A stretch of DNA of 64,000 nt from Alphaproteobacteria bacterium (GTDB lineage: Bacteria; Pseudomonadota; Alphaproteobacteria; Ferrovibrionales; Ferrovibrionaceae): NCBI GenBank assembly GCA_947473805.1, contig CANJGB010000003.1:62001-126000 (forward strand). Reading direction: 5' to 3'. The position numbers were made by a program, and so were the translations under genes. The notes beneath the pieces were generated by a model. The model was given only the letters and a program-made list of their open reading frames with translations. It was not told where the DNA came from and made no database searches. This document shows, piece after piece, positions 17,387 to 26,030 of this stretch; position 1 is the first letter of the stretch; each line of letters begins with the position of its first letter.

Positions 17387-18333
17387 GACCGACCATCCTG
17401 TGCCTGTTCGGCCCTGACAAGAAGGCGCGCGGGCAACTCGAAAGCCTGTACCGGGTGATCGGCCCCTACAAGGATCCGGTCGCGGAAATACCCGCCGCAG
17501 ATGCGGCCGAGGTGCGCGCGATCATCACGACCGGCGGGATTGGCGCGAAGAAGGCGATCCTCGACCGGCTGCCGAACCTGCAACTGGTCTGCGCCTATGG
17601 CGCGGGATACGAGGGCGTCGATCTCGCCGAGCTGAAGCGGCGCGGCATCCGCCTGACCAACGCGCAAGGTGGCAACGCGCCCTGCGTGGCCGACATGGCC
17701 ATGGCGCTGCTGCTGGCGATATCGCTGCGTCTCATTCCGGCGGACCGCCTGGTTCGCGACGGCAAATGGGACGCGGTGCCGCCGTCTGGCTGGCCGGCCT
17801 CGCCAGGTTTCGGCGGCAAGCGCCTCGGCATTGTCGGCCTGGGCGAGATCGGTTTCCGCATCGCCAAGCGGGCGCAGCCGTTCGACCTGGATATCGCCTA
17901 TCACAACCGCACCAAGCGCGGTGACGTCGGCTACCGCTACTTCTCCGACCTGCGCACCATGGCCGAATGGTCGGACTACCTGATCATCGCCTGCCCGCTG
18001 AACGACAGCACCCGGCACTCGGTGAATGCCACTGTGCTGAAGGCGCTCGGCCCCTCGGGCTACCTGGTCAATATCGGTCGTGGCGGCGTGATCGACCAGC
18101 CGGCGCTGATCGCGGCGCTGAAGGCCGGCACCATCGCAGGAGCCGGGCTGGATGTGCTGGACGGTGAGCCGAAAGTCCCGCCGGAACTGGCGGCGCTACC
18201 CAATGTCGTGCTGACCCCGCACATCGCCGCAATGACAGTACGATCGGTCGATACCCTCAACCGGCTGGTGCTGGAGAACCTGGCGGCTTTGTTCGAGAAC
18301 CGGGCGCTGGTTACGCCCGTGCGGGTCGACTGA
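17383..18333 (+). CDS. D-2-hydroxyacid dehydrogenase (NAD(P)-dependent)
   Basis: This 316-residue D-isomer-specific dehydrogenase carries the Rossmann motif GIVGLGEIGFRIA, the Arg of the catalytic set in VNIGRGGVIDQ, the Glu in VLDGEPKVP and the His in LTPHIAAMT. Its start overlaps the hydroxyacid oxidase stop by four bases, which supports a shared pathway in 2-keto/2-hydroxyacid metabolism. Its 3' end overlaps the convergent glycosyltransferase by 23 bases. A related enzyme occurs at 52540-53484. Confidence 0.93.
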   Translation: MRPTILCLFGPDKKARGQLESLYRVIGPYKDPVAEIPAADAAEVRAIITTGGIGAKKAILDRLPNLQLVCAYGAGYEGVDLAELKRRGIRLTNAQGGNAPCVADMAMALLLAISLRLIPADRLVRDGKWDAVPPSGWPASPGFGGKRLGIVGLGEIGFRIAKRAQPFDLDIAYHNRTKRGDVGYRYFSDLRTMAEWSDYLIIACPLNDSTRHSVNATVLKALGPSGYLVNIGRGGVIDQPALIAALKAGTIAGAGLDVLDGEPKVPPELAALPNVVLTPHIAAMTVRSVDTLNRLVLENLAALFENRALVTPVRVD

Positions 18334-19360
18334 CGATCTCAGCCGGCGCGCCGTCGGCGCGAAACGGCTGCAGGTTGCGGGCGAATTGTTCGGCGCTGGC
18401 GCGCCACGAGAAGCCGAGCGCAAATTGGCGGCAGGCGGCGGGATCGATGGTCAGCGCAGTTTCCGCGGCGCGGACCAGGTCTTCGTCCAGGCACGCCACC
18501 GCAGTGCCACCGACCACGTCGCGCGGGCCGGTCACGGGATAGGCGGCAACGGGCAGGCCGCAGGCCAAGGCCTCGAGCAGGACCAGCCCGAACGTGTCGG
18601 TGCGGCTGGGAAACACGAACACGTCGCTGGCGGCATAGTGGCGGGCCAGGTCGTCGCCGAACTTCGGGCCGACAAATTTCACCTTCGGATATTTCCGCGT
18701 GAGTGTGGCCAGTTGCGGCCCTTCGCCGACCACCATCTTGGTGCCTGGCAGGTCGAGGTCGAGGAACGCGCCGATGTTCTTCTCCACCGCGACACGGCCG
18801 ACATAGAGCCAGAGCGGGCGTGGGAGTGGCAGGAAGTCCTGCTTGCTGTCGCGCGGACGGAACAGGTCGACATCGACACCGCGAGTCCAGGCGACAAGGT
18901 TCTGGAAGCCGCGCGCCTCAAGTTCCCGCCGCAGGCTTTCGGTGGCGACCATGACGCGCGTGGCGCCGCCGTGGAACCACCGCATGGCAGCGTAGGAGAG
19001 GTCCAGTGGGATGCGCGTGCGCGCGTGCAGGTATTCCGGGAACTTCGTGTGCACGGCAGTGGTGAAGGGCAGGCCCTTCGCCTTGCAATAGCTGCGCGCC
19101 GCGAAACCCAGCGGTCCTTCGGTGGCGATGTGGATGGCGCAGGGCTGCGCCGCCTCGATCAGCCGCGCCAGCCGCCGGCGGGGAAACAGAGCCAGGCGGA
19201 TTTCCGGATAAGTCGGACAGGGGATCGTCGTGAACCGGTCGGGCGTCACGAAGGTGACAAGATGGCCGAGGGCGGCCAGCTCGCGGCCCACGGTTTCGAG
19301 CGTGCGGACCACGCCATTGACCTGCGGATGCCAGGCGTCGGTGACAATAACGATGTTCAT
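18311..19360 (-). CDS. GT4 family glycosyltransferase, probable diacylglycerol glycosyltransferase (Agt-like)
   Basis: This 349-residue GT-B glycosyltransferase begins MNIVIVTDAWHPQVNGVVRTL, which is typical of lipid-acting GT4 enzymes. The nucleotide-sugar site is the SRTDTFGLVLLEALACGLPVAA (E-x7-E) region near residue 257. The gene starts inside the stop of the PlcP-type phosphoesterase gene (ATGA), so they form an operon. In marine and soil alphaproteobacteria the plcP-agt pair replaces phospholipids by glycolipids when phosphate is scarce. I assign this role by that pairing and by family, not by substrate evidence. Confidence 0.85.
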   Translation of the reverse strand: MNIVIVTDAWHPQVNGVVRTLETVGRELAALGHLVTFVTPDRFTTIPCPTYPEIRLALFPRRRLARLIEAAQPCAIHIATEGPLGFAARSYCKAKGLPFTTAVHTKFPEYLHARTRIPLDLSYAAMRWFHGGATRVMVATESLRRELEARGFQNLVAWTRGVDVDLFRPRDSKQDFLPLPRPLWLYVGRVAVEKNIGAFLDLDLPGTKMVVGEGPQLATLTRKYPKVKFVGPKFGDDLARHYAASDVFVFPSRTDTFGLVLLEALACGLPVAAYPVTGPRDVVGGTAVACLDEDLVRAAETALTIDPAACRQFALGFSWRASAEQFARNLQPFRADGAPAEIVSRPARA

Positions 19361-20151
19361 GCGGATTCCATTTCCGGCGCCATTTTCAGGGCGTCGTCGC
19401 GCAGGTCCAGCCAGTGGAGGATTTCCAGTCGGCCATCGAAATGCTCAACCAACGCTGTGCAGCTTTCGACCCAGTCGCCGTCGTTGCAGTACTGGATGCC
19501 GTCGATCTCGCGGATTTCCGCGTGATGGATGTGACCGCAGACGACCGCATCAACGTTGCGCCGGCGCGCCTCTTCGGCGATCGCGGTTTCGTAGTTCGAG
19601 ATATACTGCACCGCATTCTTGACACGGTTCTTCAGGTAGGCTGACAGCGACCAGTAGGGCAGGCCCAGCTTGTGCCGCATGTGGTTGAACCAGGTGTTCA
19701 GCGCCAGCACGAATGTGTAGGCATGGTCGCCCAGTACGGCCAGCCAGCGGGCGTAAAGCACGATGCCGTCGAAATGGTCGCCGTGGATCACCAGCATCCG
19801 GCGGCCGTCGGCGGTAGTGTGGATCGCCTCCATGGCGACAGTCACGCCGCCGAACTGCATGTCGACATAGTCGCGCGCGGCCTCGTCGTGGTTGCCGGGC
19901 ACGTAGATCACCTGGGTGCCCTTGCGCGCCTTGCGCAACAGCTTCTGCACGACGTCGTTGTGGTACTGGTTCCAGTACCAGGAGCGCTTCAGGCGCCAGC
20001 CGTCGATGATGTCGCCGACGAGATAAAGGGTTTCCGACTCCGCGATGCGGAGAAAATCGAGCAGATATTCCGCCTTGCAGCCGCGCGTGCCGAGATGCAC
20101 GTCGGATATCCAGATCGTGCGGTAGTGGTGCGGGCGGTGCGCGCCATCCAT
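19357..20151 (-). CDS. plcP: PlcP-type metallophosphoesterase (phospholipid remodelling; UDP-diacylglucosamine diphosphatase-like)
   Basis: This 264-residue calcineurin-fold phosphoesterase has the metal motifs SDVHLG, GDIIDG, GNHDE, HGDHFD and GHIHH in order. The core TIWISDVHLGTRGCKAEYLL and the GDWVESCTALVEHFDGR segment match PlcP proteins, which cut phospholipids to diacylglycerol under phosphate starvation, better than true LpxH. The start MDGAHRPHHYR at 20151 is used. A TTG at 20190 would add 13 residues. The following Agt-like gene overlaps by four bases, and a diacylglycerol kinase gene is divergent. Confidence 0.88.
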   Translation of the reverse strand: MDGAHRPHHYRTIWISDVHLGTRGCKAEYLLDFLRIAESETLYLVGDIIDGWRLKRSWYWNQYHNDVVQKLLRKARKGTQVIYVPGNHDEAARDYVDMQFGGVTVAMEAIHTTADGRRMLVIHGDHFDGIVLYARWLAVLGDHAYTFVLALNTWFNHMRHKLGLPYWSLSAYLKNRVKNAVQYISNYETAIAEEARRRNVDAVVCGHIHHAEIREIDGIQYCNDGDWVESCTALVEHFDGRLEILHWLDLRDDALKMAPEMESA

Positions 20152-20252
20152 GCGTCGATAGTCCGTCGCAAGTATCGACTCGGCACACAACCAAGTCTTG
20201 CGTCGGGAACATAGTTTCCTGCTACTGCTTGTCCCGTGAATTTTGCGTTACG

Positions 20253-20270
20253 TTGTCACAGAACGGTAAG
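20253..20270 (+). promoter_or_regulatory. Possible PHO box upstream of the diacylglycerol kinase gene
   Basis: TTGTCAC, four bases, then CGGTAAG resembles the two direct 7-mers of a PHO box. The first matches the consensus CTGTCAT well and the second poorly. It lies in the 170-bp spacer between plcP and the divergent kinase gene, where a phosphate-starvation site is expected. The match alone is weak. Confidence 0.3.
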
Positions 20271-20321
20271 GCGCCGGTGCGGGGCTTCTGTTATGTCGGT
20301 CGCTTTGGGAGACACATCTAC

Positions 20322-21218
20322 GTGACATCGATTTTGGCGCCCACCGGTCGGCGGCGCGTGCTGGTCATCTTCAACCCGGTGGCGGGCCCGCGCCGCGCGC
20401 GCCGCCTGCATGCGGTCGTCGCGCTGCTTAAGGCCGCCGGCTGCACCGTGCTGCTGCGCGAGACCGCTGCGCGGGGCGATGCCGAACGCTTCGCGGCCGA
20501 GGCAACGATGGCAGAGCATGACGTGGTGCTAGCCGCTGGCGGCGACGGGACGCTCAACGAGGTCGCCAACGGGCTTGGCCCTGATGCGCCGCTGCTCGCC
20601 GTGTGCCCGCTGGGCACCGCCAATGTCGTCGCGGCGGAAGTCGGCCTCGCCATCGATCCGGCGGCCATCGCCGCAACTGTGCTTCACGGCAAGGTGTTCT
20701 CTCTGGCCCCTGGTCTCGCGAACGGCCGAAGGTTCTTGATGATGGCGGGCGTCGGCTTCGATGCGCACGTGGTTGCCGGAATACGGCCTGCGATCAAGCG
20801 GCGCTTGGGCAAGGGCGCCTATGTCCTCGAGACCCTGCGGCAGCTGTGGCGGTTCAATTTTCCAGGCTACCGGCTGACCATCGACGGCGTGGCCTACCAG
20901 TGCGCGTCGGCGATCATCGCCAAGGGGCATTTCTATGCGGGCCGGTTCATCTGCGCGCCCGATGCGCGGCTCGACGATCCGCGTTTCCAGATCTGCGTGT
21001 TTCGCTGGAACGGGCCGTTGGCCGTTGTCTATTACGCGCTGGCCATGGGCATGGGATTGGTGCCGCGCGCGCCTGGCGTGACGCTGGTCTGGGGAAGCAG
21101 TGTCGAGGTAACCAGCCTCGACGGGGATCCGGTCCAGGGTGACGGCGACACCGTGGCGGTCTTGCCGCTCACGGCCTCGGTGGCGCCGGCGCGGCTGCGG
21201 GTTCTCGTTCCCGCCTGA
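20322..21218 (+). CDS. Diacylglycerol/lipid kinase family protein
   Basis: This 298-residue protein has the DAGK catalytic domain (YegS/DgkB fold). The NPVAG motif is near residue 17, and the nucleotide motif GGDGTLNEVANGL lies in the first third. It should phosphorylate diacylglycerol or a similar lipid. The chosen GTG start has a GGGAGA ribosome site nine bases upstream, and homologues begin near RRVLVIFNP. A longer ORF from 20229 lacks a site. It is divergent from the plcP-agt operon, so it could return diacylglycerol released by PlcP to phosphatidate when phosphate is restored. Confidence 0.88.
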   Translation: MTSILAPTGRRRVLVIFNPVAGPRRARRLHAVVALLKAAGCTVLLRETAARGDAERFAAEATMAEHDVVLAAGGDGTLNEVANGLGPDAPLLAVCPLGTANVVAAEVGLAIDPAAIAATVLHGKVFSLAPGLANGRRFLMMAGVGFDAHVVAGIRPAIKRRLGKGAYVLETLRQLWRFNFPGYRLTIDGVAYQCASAIIAKGHFYAGRFICAPDARLDDPRFQICVFRWNGPLAVVYYALAMGMGLVPRAPGVTLVWGSSVEVTSLDGDPVQGDGDTVAVLPLTASVAPARLRVLVPA

Positions 21219-21236
21219 CCGCGCCGACGCTGGTGG

Positions 21237-22028
21237 TCACATGCCGGGGAGGATGGCGATGTCGGTGACATTGCCCTTGATGGCGAGCTTGCCGGCTGAC
21301 GTCGCCTTGCCGGTGGCCAGATCGACGCTGTACAGGGTGCCGTTCGCGACCAGCCAGCCCTTGTTGCCGCTGGCTCCGTCGGACTCGATGTCGAACGCAA
21401 CCGGGCCGTAGCTTTCCACGCCCAGCTTGCCGATCGAACCCAGGACGCCATCATTCGGCGGCGCCTGCTTCACCAGTGTGCGCAGATTGCCGTCGATGTC
21501 GTAGAGCGTCGTCTCCTTGGTGCCCTTGTACGAATTCGCGTAGGCGCCGGCGGTGACCAGCGCGGCCAGGCCCTTGCTCATGTCTGCATCGGCATATTTC
21601 AGCGCGCCATCGGTGGTGACGCTGCCATCATCGACATTGGCGCGCAGGTTCTGCCCGTTGCTGCCGATCACGCGAAGGCGGTCAGCGACCGGATTGAAAT
21701 CGACGGTCACGATGGCGCCGCGCTCGACCATGGTCTTCAGCTTGGTTTTCTCGGTGGTCTTGCCCGTCGCCGTGTCGATGGTGACGATAGTGCCGTCGGC
21801 CGTCAGGCCATACAGCAGGCCGTCGGCCGGGCGAACGTCGATGCCGACCAGGCCGGTAGCGCCGGTGATGTTGACGGTCTTGGTTACCTTCCGGGTCGCC
21901 GCGTCGAAAATGGCCAAGCTTTTGCCATCGACCAGGGCGGCGACGGAGCCGGCCCAGGCAGGGGCTGCCGACAAGGTGGTAACGGCCAGCGCGGCCGCGA
22001 AAAAGCCGTGGCGTTTCAAGATGTTCAT
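21237..22028 (-). CDS. DUF4394 domain-containing exported protein
   Basis: This 263-residue protein has a Sec signal peptide (cleavage after SAAPAWA) followed by a beta-propeller-like repeat domain of the DUF4394 family. Recurrent blocks are GLVGIDVRPADGLLYGLTADGTIVTIDTATG and VDFNPVADRLRVIGSNGQNLRANVDDG. These proteins are secreted or periplasmic and of unknown role. It is convergent with the lipid kinase gene. The sequence beyond its own promoter is unremarkable. Confidence 0.88.
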   Translation of the reverse strand: MNILKRHGFFAAALAVTTLSAAPAWAGSVAALVDGKSLAIFDAATRKVTKTVNITGATGLVGIDVRPADGLLYGLTADGTIVTIDTATGKTTEKTKLKTMVERGAIVTVDFNPVADRLRVIGSNGQNLRANVDDGSVTTDGALKYADADMSKGLAALVTAGAYANSYKGTKETTLYDIDGNLRTLVKQAPPNDGVLGSIGKLGVESYGPVAFDIESDGASGNKGWLVANGTLYSVDLATGKATSAGKLAIKGNVTDIAILPGM

Positions 22029-22153
22029 GGGGGCGGGGCTCCGGTTTGGGGCACGCCAAAGGCGGCATGCAACTCCGGTATACGCCCGGCGACAGGCCTT
22101 GGTTCAGTCCGAATGCGATATTCTGTCGCGCTTTATTGCGAGGGCTTCGCGAA

Positions 22154-22564
22154 TCACACGCTCGTGTAACGGGCGCGGCTGCCCCGCTCGATGGCGGCGG
22201 CGTGCAGGCGTTCCACGTTGAGGCCGTGGCGCAGCATTTCCAGCCAGCGCAGCTCTTCCTGGCCGGCATTGCCGTCCACCGTGACCACGTCGCAGGCCAG
22301 CGCATAGGCAGTTTCGTGCAGCTTCACCGGCAGGGCCTCGCGCGCAAGGCCGATGACCGCGTCCAGTCCCTCTTCCTGGTCCAGCAACGAGGTGCAGTCG
22401 GCGATGGCCGAGCGCACATGCGACTTCTCGTAGCCGCGGAACACCGGCAGCATCTGCACGAACTCGCCGATGGTGGCGAGTTCGCGGTCCTTCAGTGCGC
22501 CGTCGGCGACGGCGGCGATAACCATGACGTAGATGAGCGCGGTGTGGTGGCTGATGGTTGACAT
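22154..22564 (-). CDS. TerB-like tellurite resistance family protein
   Basis: This 136-residue all-helical protein carries the TerB-like pattern of acidic metal-binding positions, as in AAVADGALKDRELATIGEF near residue 17 and ACDVVTVDGNAGQEELRWLEML near residue 91. TerB-like proteins bind calcium or other metals at the membrane. A role in tellurite resistance is not implied by a lone TerB domain. The ATG at 22564 is preceded by an AGGAAA site. The longer ORF upstream is not conserved-looking. Confidence 0.8.
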   Translation of the reverse strand: MSTISHHTALIYVMVIAAVADGALKDRELATIGEFVQMLPVFRGYEKSHVRSAIADCTSLLDQEEGLDAVIGLAREALPVKLHETAYALACDVVTVDGNAGQEELRWLEMLRHGLNVERLHAAAIERGSRARYTSV

Positions 22565-22625
22565 GTTTTCCTGCTGTCGGTGGCAACGGGCTTTTCCGCG
22601 AGGGGTTCCACGCGACGGCCAGACG

Positions 22626-25346
22626 TTACCCGGCCCGGTCGCGTTCCTCCATGGGAAAATGCAGGAACTCGCGGGTCGCGGCGACAGCCTCGGCAAGGCC
22701 GACGCGCTTTACCTCGACATCGGGCGGAAACGCGGATAGCAGCCGAGATGGCAGCATCGCGTCCAGCATGACGAACACGCCGCGGTCGTCGGCCCGGCGC
22801 ACGAGACGGCCGAACGCCTGTTTCAGTTTTAGACGCGTCAGCATGTCGTCATAGGCCTGCTTGCCGAAATGCAGGCGCCGCGCCTTGTGCAGCAGGTCGG
22901 GCCGTGGCCAGGGCACGCGGTCGAACACGATCAGGCGCAGCGAGCGGCCGGGCACATCGACGCCGTCGCGCACCGCGTCGGTGCCCAGCAGGCAGGAATT
23001 TTCCTCGGCGCGGAACATGTCCACCAGTGTTGCAGTATTGATCGGATCCACGTGCTGGGTGAACAGCTCCAGGCCGGCATCGGCAAGCGGCGCGACCAGG
23101 CGCTTGTGCACAGCGCGCAGCCGCCAGATCGCGGTGAACAGGCCCAGTGCGCCGCCGCCTGAGGCGAGGAACAATTCACGATAGGCAGCGGCGACCTGGT
23201 CCGGCATGTCGCGCCGCACGTCGGTCACGCAGTAGATGCGGGTATGCGCGCCGTAGTCGAACGGCGAGGGCGCGCTGTGGCGTACCGCCGGCAGCGGCAG
23301 GTGCGCGGCGCCGGTGCGCGCCTCGGCCGACGCCCAGTCCTCAGCATCGCCGCTGCGGTCACGCAACGTGGCCGAGGTGACCAGCACGCCGTGTGCGGGC
23401 CGCAGGACAGTCGCCGCGAATGGCACGGTCGGATCCAGCCAGTGGCGGTGAAAGCCGATATCAAAATCGCGGCCATCGTCGCGTTCCAAAGCGAACCAGT
23501 CAACGAAGGTGACAGGCGTCGCCGCGTGCAAGTCGTGCAGCATGGCGCTCCAGCCACCGAGACTTTGCGCCCGGCGCAGCAGGCCGCGCGCCGCGGCGTC
23601 GATGCGCACGCGCGTGGCGCTGTCCAGATCGGCGGCCTCGTCGTCCAGCCTGTCGCCCAGCGCCTTGGCCAGTTCGCGCAACGGCACCTGCAGCAGGTTC
23701 AACGCCTCGCGCAACCGGTCGGCGGCGTCCAGCAGGCCGGGCACCGGTTCGGTGACCGGGCATTCGATGGCCCATCCGCTTTCGGCGTCCTTGCCCCGCG
23801 CCAGTACCTGCTGGCGCACGCGGGCCAGGAATGCCTCAGCGGCGCCATTCGGCGTGCCGCCAGCGATGCGCGCGGCCCAGCCTTCGGTCGGCAGGGCCAA
23901 AGCGGCATCGAGGATGCGCCGCAGCAGCCCCGCTTCCTTCTCGCCGGTCAGCAGGTCGCCGACGCGCTTCTCCAGACCGCGCCCGCGCCGGCGGCGGCCG
24001 CCCTCGGGCCCGCGCAGCCAGCGGCGCAGGTCGGCGCCCTCGGCAGCGCTGAGATGGGCGGCGAAGGCGCTGTCGGCGGCATCGAAGACGTGATGGCCTT
24101 CGTCGAACACGTAGCGCGTCGGCAGGTCACGCGCGTCGGCACCCAGTGCCGCCTGGATCATCACGAGGGCGTGGTTCGCCACCACCACGTCGGCGTGGCG
24201 TGCCTTGCGCACGTTCCGCTCGATGAAACATTTGCGGTAGTGCGGGCAGCCGGAATAGACGCATTCGCCGCGCCGGTCGGTCAGGCCCAGGGTACGGTTG
24301 CGCCCGTGCAGTTCGACCAGCCAGGCGGGAAAGTCGCCGCCCTGCAGATCGCCGTCGCGCGTGGCGCTGGCCCAGCGGGCGACGAGGCCCAGCCCAATGG
24401 CATCGCCCGGGCGCGCCGCACCGCCTTGCGCAGCCTCCTCCATGTTCAGCAGGCACAGATAGTTTTCGCGGCCTTTGCGCACCACGGCGCGCGCGGCCTT
24501 CTCGACCGGATCGGGAAACAGCCGGTTCAGCTCGCCGTCGATCTGCCGCTGCAGGTTGCGGGTAAAGGTGGAGAGCCAGACGGCGCCGCCGTTCTTCTCG
24601 GCCCACACGCTGGCTGGCGCGATATAGCCCAGCGTCTTGCCGGTGCCGGTGCCGGCCTCGGCCAGGACAAGGTTCGGTGCGTCGGCCATGTCGCGTGGCG
24701 CGAAGGCGCGGGCGGCGGCCTCTGCATAGTCGGCCTGCACGCCGCGTGTTTCAGCACCAGGGCCGAGCAGCTGGCGCAGGCGTTCGCGCGCCTCTGCGCC
24801 CGAGACCGATTGCTGGCCGGGCGGCGGCGGTGGTGGGGCCTCGCTCCATTCGGGCAGACGGCTCCACACATCGATGCCGCCGAAGCCGCGCTTCGATACT
24901 TCTGCTTCGGGTTCGGCGATGAAGCGGCCCCAGGCCCAGCCGGCGCGCGCCATGGTCGCCGCGAGGGCTTTCGCGTGATGATCGAGCCGTGCAGCCTCAT
25001 CAAGCAGTTGCGCCGCGGCGCGTTGCAGCACGACCGCACCATCAACGGCATCTTTCGGCACAGGCAGATCGAGCGCGGTGGCAATGCCCGCCGGATTGGG
25101 CCGGCAGAATCGCGCCGGCCGCACGAAGGCGAACAGGTCGAGCAGGTCGAACGCCGGGAAGGGCTCGGTGTTGAGCCGGGCTGCTGTCGCGATGGCATGG
25201 CAAACCAGCGGCTGTTCCGCCATTGCCCGCCGGATCGCCTGCGTGCGCGGCAGTTCCTCGACCTCGCCCTCGGCGGTAATCCACGCGCTGGTGCGCGTGC
25301 CGGCAACCAATGCAGGAGCGGCGAAAGAACGGACCGGAACTGACAT
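22626..25346 (-). CDS. DinG/XPD-like ATP-dependent DNA helicase with Fe-S cluster
   Basis: This 906-residue superfamily 2 helicase has the Walker A AEAGTGTGKTLGYIAPA and the DEAH-like box VFDEGHHVFD. Four cysteines between them (ENYLC, GEC, GCPHYRKC) mark the Fe-S cluster of XPD/DinG proteins. The C-terminal helicase motifs include SATLRDRSGD and LGTDAVRDGVDVPG followed by FGRLVRRADDRG. It should unwind DNA 5'-3' and act in repair or in removing R-loops. The ATG at 25346 begins MSVPVRSFAAPALVAG. The gene is monocistronic as far as seen. Confidence 0.92.
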   Translation of the reverse strand: MSVPVRSFAAPALVAGTRTSAWITAEGEVEELPRTQAIRRAMAEQPLVCHAIATAARLNTEPFPAFDLLDLFAFVRPARFCRPNPAGIATALDLPVPKDAVDGAVVLQRAAAQLLDEAARLDHHAKALAATMARAGWAWGRFIAEPEAEVSKRGFGGIDVWSRLPEWSEAPPPPPPGQQSVSGAEARERLRQLLGPGAETRGVQADYAEAAARAFAPRDMADAPNLVLAEAGTGTGKTLGYIAPASVWAEKNGGAVWLSTFTRNLQRQIDGELNRLFPDPVEKAARAVVRKGRENYLCLLNMEEAAQGGAARPGDAIGLGLVARWASATRDGDLQGGDFPAWLVELHGRNRTLGLTDRRGECVYSGCPHYRKCFIERNVRKARHADVVVANHALVMIQAALGADARDLPTRYVFDEGHHVFDAADSAFAAHLSAAEGADLRRWLRGPEGGRRRRGRGLEKRVGDLLTGEKEAGLLRRILDAALALPTEGWAARIAGGTPNGAAEAFLARVRQQVLARGKDAESGWAIECPVTEPVPGLLDAADRLREALNLLQVPLRELAKALGDRLDDEAADLDSATRVRIDAAARGLLRRAQSLGGWSAMLHDLHAATPVTFVDWFALERDDGRDFDIGFHRHWLDPTVPFAATVLRPAHGVLVTSATLRDRSGDAEDWASAEARTGAAHLPLPAVRHSAPSPFDYGAHTRIYCVTDVRRDMPDQVAAAYRELFLASGGGALGLFTAIWRLRAVHKRLVAPLADAGLELFTQHVDPINTATLVDMFRAEENSCLLGTDAVRDGVDVPGRSLRLIVFDRVPWPRPDLLHKARRLHFGKQAYDDMLTRLKLKQAFGRLVRRADDRGVFVMLDAMLPSRLLSAFPPDVEVKRVGLAEAVAATREFLHFPMEERDRAG

Positions 25347-25384
25347 GCGTCGAAGTATATACGAAGTGATCGAACGGCTGTTGT

Positions 25385-26029
25385 TCAGCCTGGAAAGGGC
25401 TCTCGGGGCGAATTTGCCGGTCTGTAGTCTTCGTTGAGTCGTCGTCGAGGCTCGGCTCGGCACCATTCCATTGCGTCAGTGCCAATTCCGTAATGGCATT
25501 TTCCGGTCCATTTTAGTTCCCCACTGACCCTGTCAATACGATCGACGTCGCCCGGAGTCATTTTGTCCAGCAGGCGGAATACCTGCCCGAGGAAGCGTTT
25601 GTGCGCTTTATCGTCGAGGTCGTAGCGTGCCCAGAGTCGCCCCCCATAGTAAGACCAACCGGGCGGATCGCCGCACCTGCTTGATTCGAAATAAAAAGAT
25701 GAATCAGGCTGGTTTGCAATGTAGAAGCGTTTTGGACCTTTATAGTACTTGTCGGATCCACGGGGTAGCCAGAGCGGCTCCCAGTGCTGCGGCTCCAGCC
25801 ATGCAATCAGCCTCCTTTGTCCTGCCAAGGATGGGCGATAGGGCACTTTCAACTGGTCGCCTGGGCGTGACCGTGACGGTTCGAATTCGTGGTCGCTCCA
25901 TTCGCCATTATCGACAAAGCGAATGGTGGGAAATTTCTCGACAAGCATTTGCGAGAATTGCTCCGCGTCCTTGTCTGTCAGGATGAACTGTTTCTGCCGT
26001 GAAGCAGTCCCGGCGACCCGTTCCGGCAT
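25385..26029 (-). CDS. Candidate immunity protein of the toxin-like gene upstream
   Basis: I do not recognise this 214-residue soluble, aromatic-rich protein. It begins one base after the stop of the toxin-like gene, with an AGGAGG ribosome site lying in that gene's last codons, so translation is coupled. Its base composition is near half GC, far below the neighbours and like the 3' part of the toxin gene. Toxin then small partner gene in the same low-GC block is the usual layout of polymorphic toxin and immunity. The function is inferred from this layout only. Confidence 0.6.
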   Translation of the reverse strand: MPERVAGTASRQKQFILTDKDAEQFSQMLVEKFPTIRFVDNGEWSDHEFEPSRSRPGDQLKVPYRPSLAGQRRLIAWLEPQHWEPLWLPRGSDKYYKGPKRFYIANQPDSSFYFESSRCGDPPGWSYYGGRLWARYDLDDKAHKRFLGQVFRLLDKMTPGDVDRIDRVSGELKWTGKCHYGIGTDAMEWCRAEPRRRLNEDYRPANSPREPFPG

Positions 26030-26030
26030 T

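Noticed and set aside
20253-20270. PHO box as a strong regulatory claim
   Set aside because: Only the first of the two repeats fits. It is listed as a low-confidence feature because of context, not as firm evidence.
23244-25343. 699-codon forward ORF opposite the helicase
   Set aside because: It is an antisense shadow of a GC-rich gene with no recognisable domain. The helicase frame carries Walker and Fe-S motifs.
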